Origin: Paulinella micropora | Taxonomy: Eukaryota > Cercozoa > Imbricatea > Euglyphida | Assembly (NCBI GenBank): GCA_009731375.1 | Contig: BJOX01000001.1 | Span: forward strand, 14,910 to 37,913 | DNA length: 23,004 bases | Direction of reading: 5' to 3' | Shown: one piece after another, positions 1 to 23,004 of the stretch | How the letters are laid out: each line of letters begins with the position of its first letter | Position numbering within the stretch: the stretch's first letter is position 1 | Program-made: the position numbers and the translations under genes | The notes under the pieces: model-generated | Databases searched by the model: none | Seen by the model: only the letters and a program-made list of their open reading frames with translations | What the model was told of the DNA's origin: nothing

Positions 1-24
1 TGCATCAGCCATTGACAGAGAAGC
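1..24 (+). mobile_element. 3' end of a tRNA-derived SINE (partial copy)
   Basis: These 24 bases are identical to 461-484, the 3' end of the SINE at 256. Like that copy they are followed by CTATTATTA and a TTA/TTG tail. The rest of the copy lies off the left edge. Confidence 0.7.
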
Positions 25-72
25 ACTATTATTACTATTATTATTATTATTATGATTATTATGATGATGATG

Positions 73-141
<69 letters not shown>

Positions 142-208
142 GCTGTTGTTGTCATTGTGATAGTAGTTGTAGTTTATTGTTTGTTTGTTGTTGTTGTTGT
201 TGTTGTTG

Positions 209-255
<47 letters not shown>
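25..255. repeat. TTA / TTG trinucleotide tract (SINE tail)
   Basis: (TTA)n, then (TTG)n, then (TTA)n again, ending at the SINE head. Probably the expanded tail of the upstream SINE copy. Confidence 0.85.
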
Positions 256-484
256 GGACACCGTGATAGCCCAGTGGTCAAGTTCTACCATCTGGGCCCT
301 GTCGCCAGTTCGATTCCCGTCGGTGCCACCAGTATTTTCATTGAACATACCGGTCCGTCTGGAAGTGTTGGAACTGCCCGTGCGGGGGTGTCATTAGAGC
401 CTATCGTCAATTCTTCGTACTCGCCTCACGGGTGAGACGATGGAGGCGCATGTGCAGATTTGCATCAGCCATTGACAGAGAAGC
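256..484 (+). mobile_element. tRNA-derived SINE
   Basis: Head 256-331: pol III box A-like TAGCCCAGTGG (267-277) and box B GTTCGATTC (308-316). The 5' GACACCG (257-263) pairs with CGGTGCC (321-327) at six of seven positions, followed by ACCA. Body about 332-460 is not tRNA. The conserved 3' end 461-484 precedes a TTA/TTG tail. The T and D stems are degenerate, so this is a SINE head and not a functional tRNA. Orientation is opposite to the host gene. Confidence 0.75.
267..316 (+). promoter_or_regulatory. Internal pol III promoter (A and B boxes) of the SINE
   Basis: TAGCCCAGTGG at 267-277 fits box A (TRGCNNAGYNGG). GTTCGATTC at 308-316 fits box B (GWTCRANNC). Spacing is about 30 bp, as in tRNA genes. 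Confidence 0.65.
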
Positions 485-523
485 CCTATTATTATTATAA
501 TTATTATTATTATTATTATTATT

Positions 524-566
<43 letters not shown>

Positions 567-595
567 GTTGTTTGTCGTCGTCGTCGTTGTTGTCG

Positions 596-627
<32 letters not shown>

Positions 628-655
628 GCGGCTGCTGTTGTGGTGTTGGCTGTTG
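485..655. repeat. TTA / TTG / TCG tract (second SINE tail)
   Basis: Follows the SINE 3' end directly: (TTA)n to (TTG)n with TCG variants and then TTG, ending about 50 bp before exon 28. Confidence 0.85.
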
Positions 656-707
656 CGGCTGCTGCTGTGTGGCTGGGTGCGTGTGCGGTCGGTCTGTGAA
701 TGCGCAC

Positions 708-22464
<21,757 letters not shown>

Positions 22465-22534
22465 CTGACACATCACCGCAAACAGGACAGAACCAGGTGA
22501 GTAAGAGTGAAAGCAGATAGCTAGCAAGCTGAAT

Positions 22535-22563
22535 GGCCTGTTTACAGAGCATGCACAACGGGA
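22535..22563 (-). pseudogene. Decayed copy of exon 1 start with acceptor
   Basis: Minus-strand reading is GGCAG followed by VPLCMLCKQ, matching the exon 1 start VRAVCMLCQL. The acceptor CAG and the CMLC core are kept. No GT donor follows, so it cannot be a normal internal exon. It is one of the recurring exon-boundary copies in this window. Confidence 0.6.
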
Positions 22564-22589
22564 CCTGCCAACACAACACACCAGCCAGG

Positions 22590-22870
22590 CAGAGCTAGCT
22601 AAATATTATGTAGATAGATAGCAAAGGGAGCAAAAAGGGCAGAGAGCAGACAAGAGAACAGGAGACAAGGCAAGAGAACAGAAGGAACCGAGAGCAGACA
22701 ATAACGCCACGGGAGCAGAGAGCAGACAACAGTGAACAACACACGAAGAGACACGACAAGCGAATAGAAGGAGCCGAGAGCAGTCTAGAAGACAAGAAAA
22801 GAGACAAGAGGGCAGCATGAGACAGGAGGGCAAAACGAGCAGAGAGCAGACGCACGGGCAGCAGCAGCTG
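22590..22870. repeat. Degenerate purine-rich minisatellite
   Basis: GAGAGCAGAC or close variants recur about five times (near 22642, 22690, 22716, 22778 and 22842) among AAGAGAACAG-like words. No exon found; the minus-strand ORF here is low-complexity Leu/Ser. Confidence 0.6.
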
Positions 22871-22871
22871 C

Positions 22872-23004
<133 letters not shown>

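Noticed and set aside
256-331. Functional tRNA gene
   Set aside because: Box A and B are present, but T and D stems do not pair well, box A is displaced by about 3 nt, and the unit continues into a SINE body repeated at the window start.

Overview
The window is eukaryotic nuclear DNA. It has no prokaryotic gene layout. Short GC-rich coding islands, each bounded by AG and GT on the minus strand, sit in a sea of tri-, tetra-, penta- and hexanucleotide microsatellites. There are four assembly gaps (N runs at 1425-1822, 16907-17702, 19718-20029 and 20830-21222). I cannot name the species. The combination of a large G-protein/Rho signalling gene, microsatellite-filled introns and weak 5' splice consensus suggests a free-living protist. 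An amoebozoan with a Physarum-like genome is one guess, held with low confidence.

Main result: nearly every non-repeat island on the minus strand can be joined into ONE gene. I place 28 coding exons between 22464 (most upstream) and 708 (most downstream). Their lengths add to exactly 3600 nt (1200 codons), and reading phase is kept at all 27 junctions, even across the four gaps. The model has neither start nor stop codon, so the gene runs off both ends of the window. Visible domain order: a CxxC-bearing basic N-terminal part; a region with a W-L-x-G-E motif repeated about every 30 residues; a long Ser/Thr/Pro/acidic linker; two zinc-finger-like Cys clusters of RanBP2 type (about 437-485); an SH3b-like stretch (about 496-545); an unassigned region; an SH3 domain split by an intron and carrying an insert (about 760-858); a clear RGS domain (about 868-1010); and a divergent DH (RhoGEF) domain (about 1020-1200). 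A PH domain, usual after DH, would lie off the left edge. The architecture predicts a scaffold/exchange factor linking heterotrimeric G-alpha (RGS) to Rho-family GTPases (DH).

The most unusual feature is a recurring pattern of decayed exon-boundary copies. Next to at least ten of the 28 exons lie one to six degenerate copies of only one exon edge. Copies of the exon start plus its AG acceptor lie upstream of the exon (exons 1, 2, 5, 9, 10, 18, 23). Copies of the exon end, mostly with the GT donor, lie downstream (exons 3, 21, 24). Those next to exon 2 form a six-copy array alternating between two subtypes. Many copies run quickly into stop codons.

Other elements, from the left: a tRNA-derived SINE (256 to about 484) preceded by the 3' end of a second copy (1-24), both followed by TTA/TTG tails; a 685-bp terminal-inverted-repeat element (5578-6262); a 212-bp foldback element with a TA target-site signature inside a TATG repeat (6425-6636); a stepwise evolving hexamer/pentamer satellite (about 11471-12530); and a non-repeat, hairpin-rich island of unknown nature (about 16551-16906). 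The remaining intron sequence is simple repeat.
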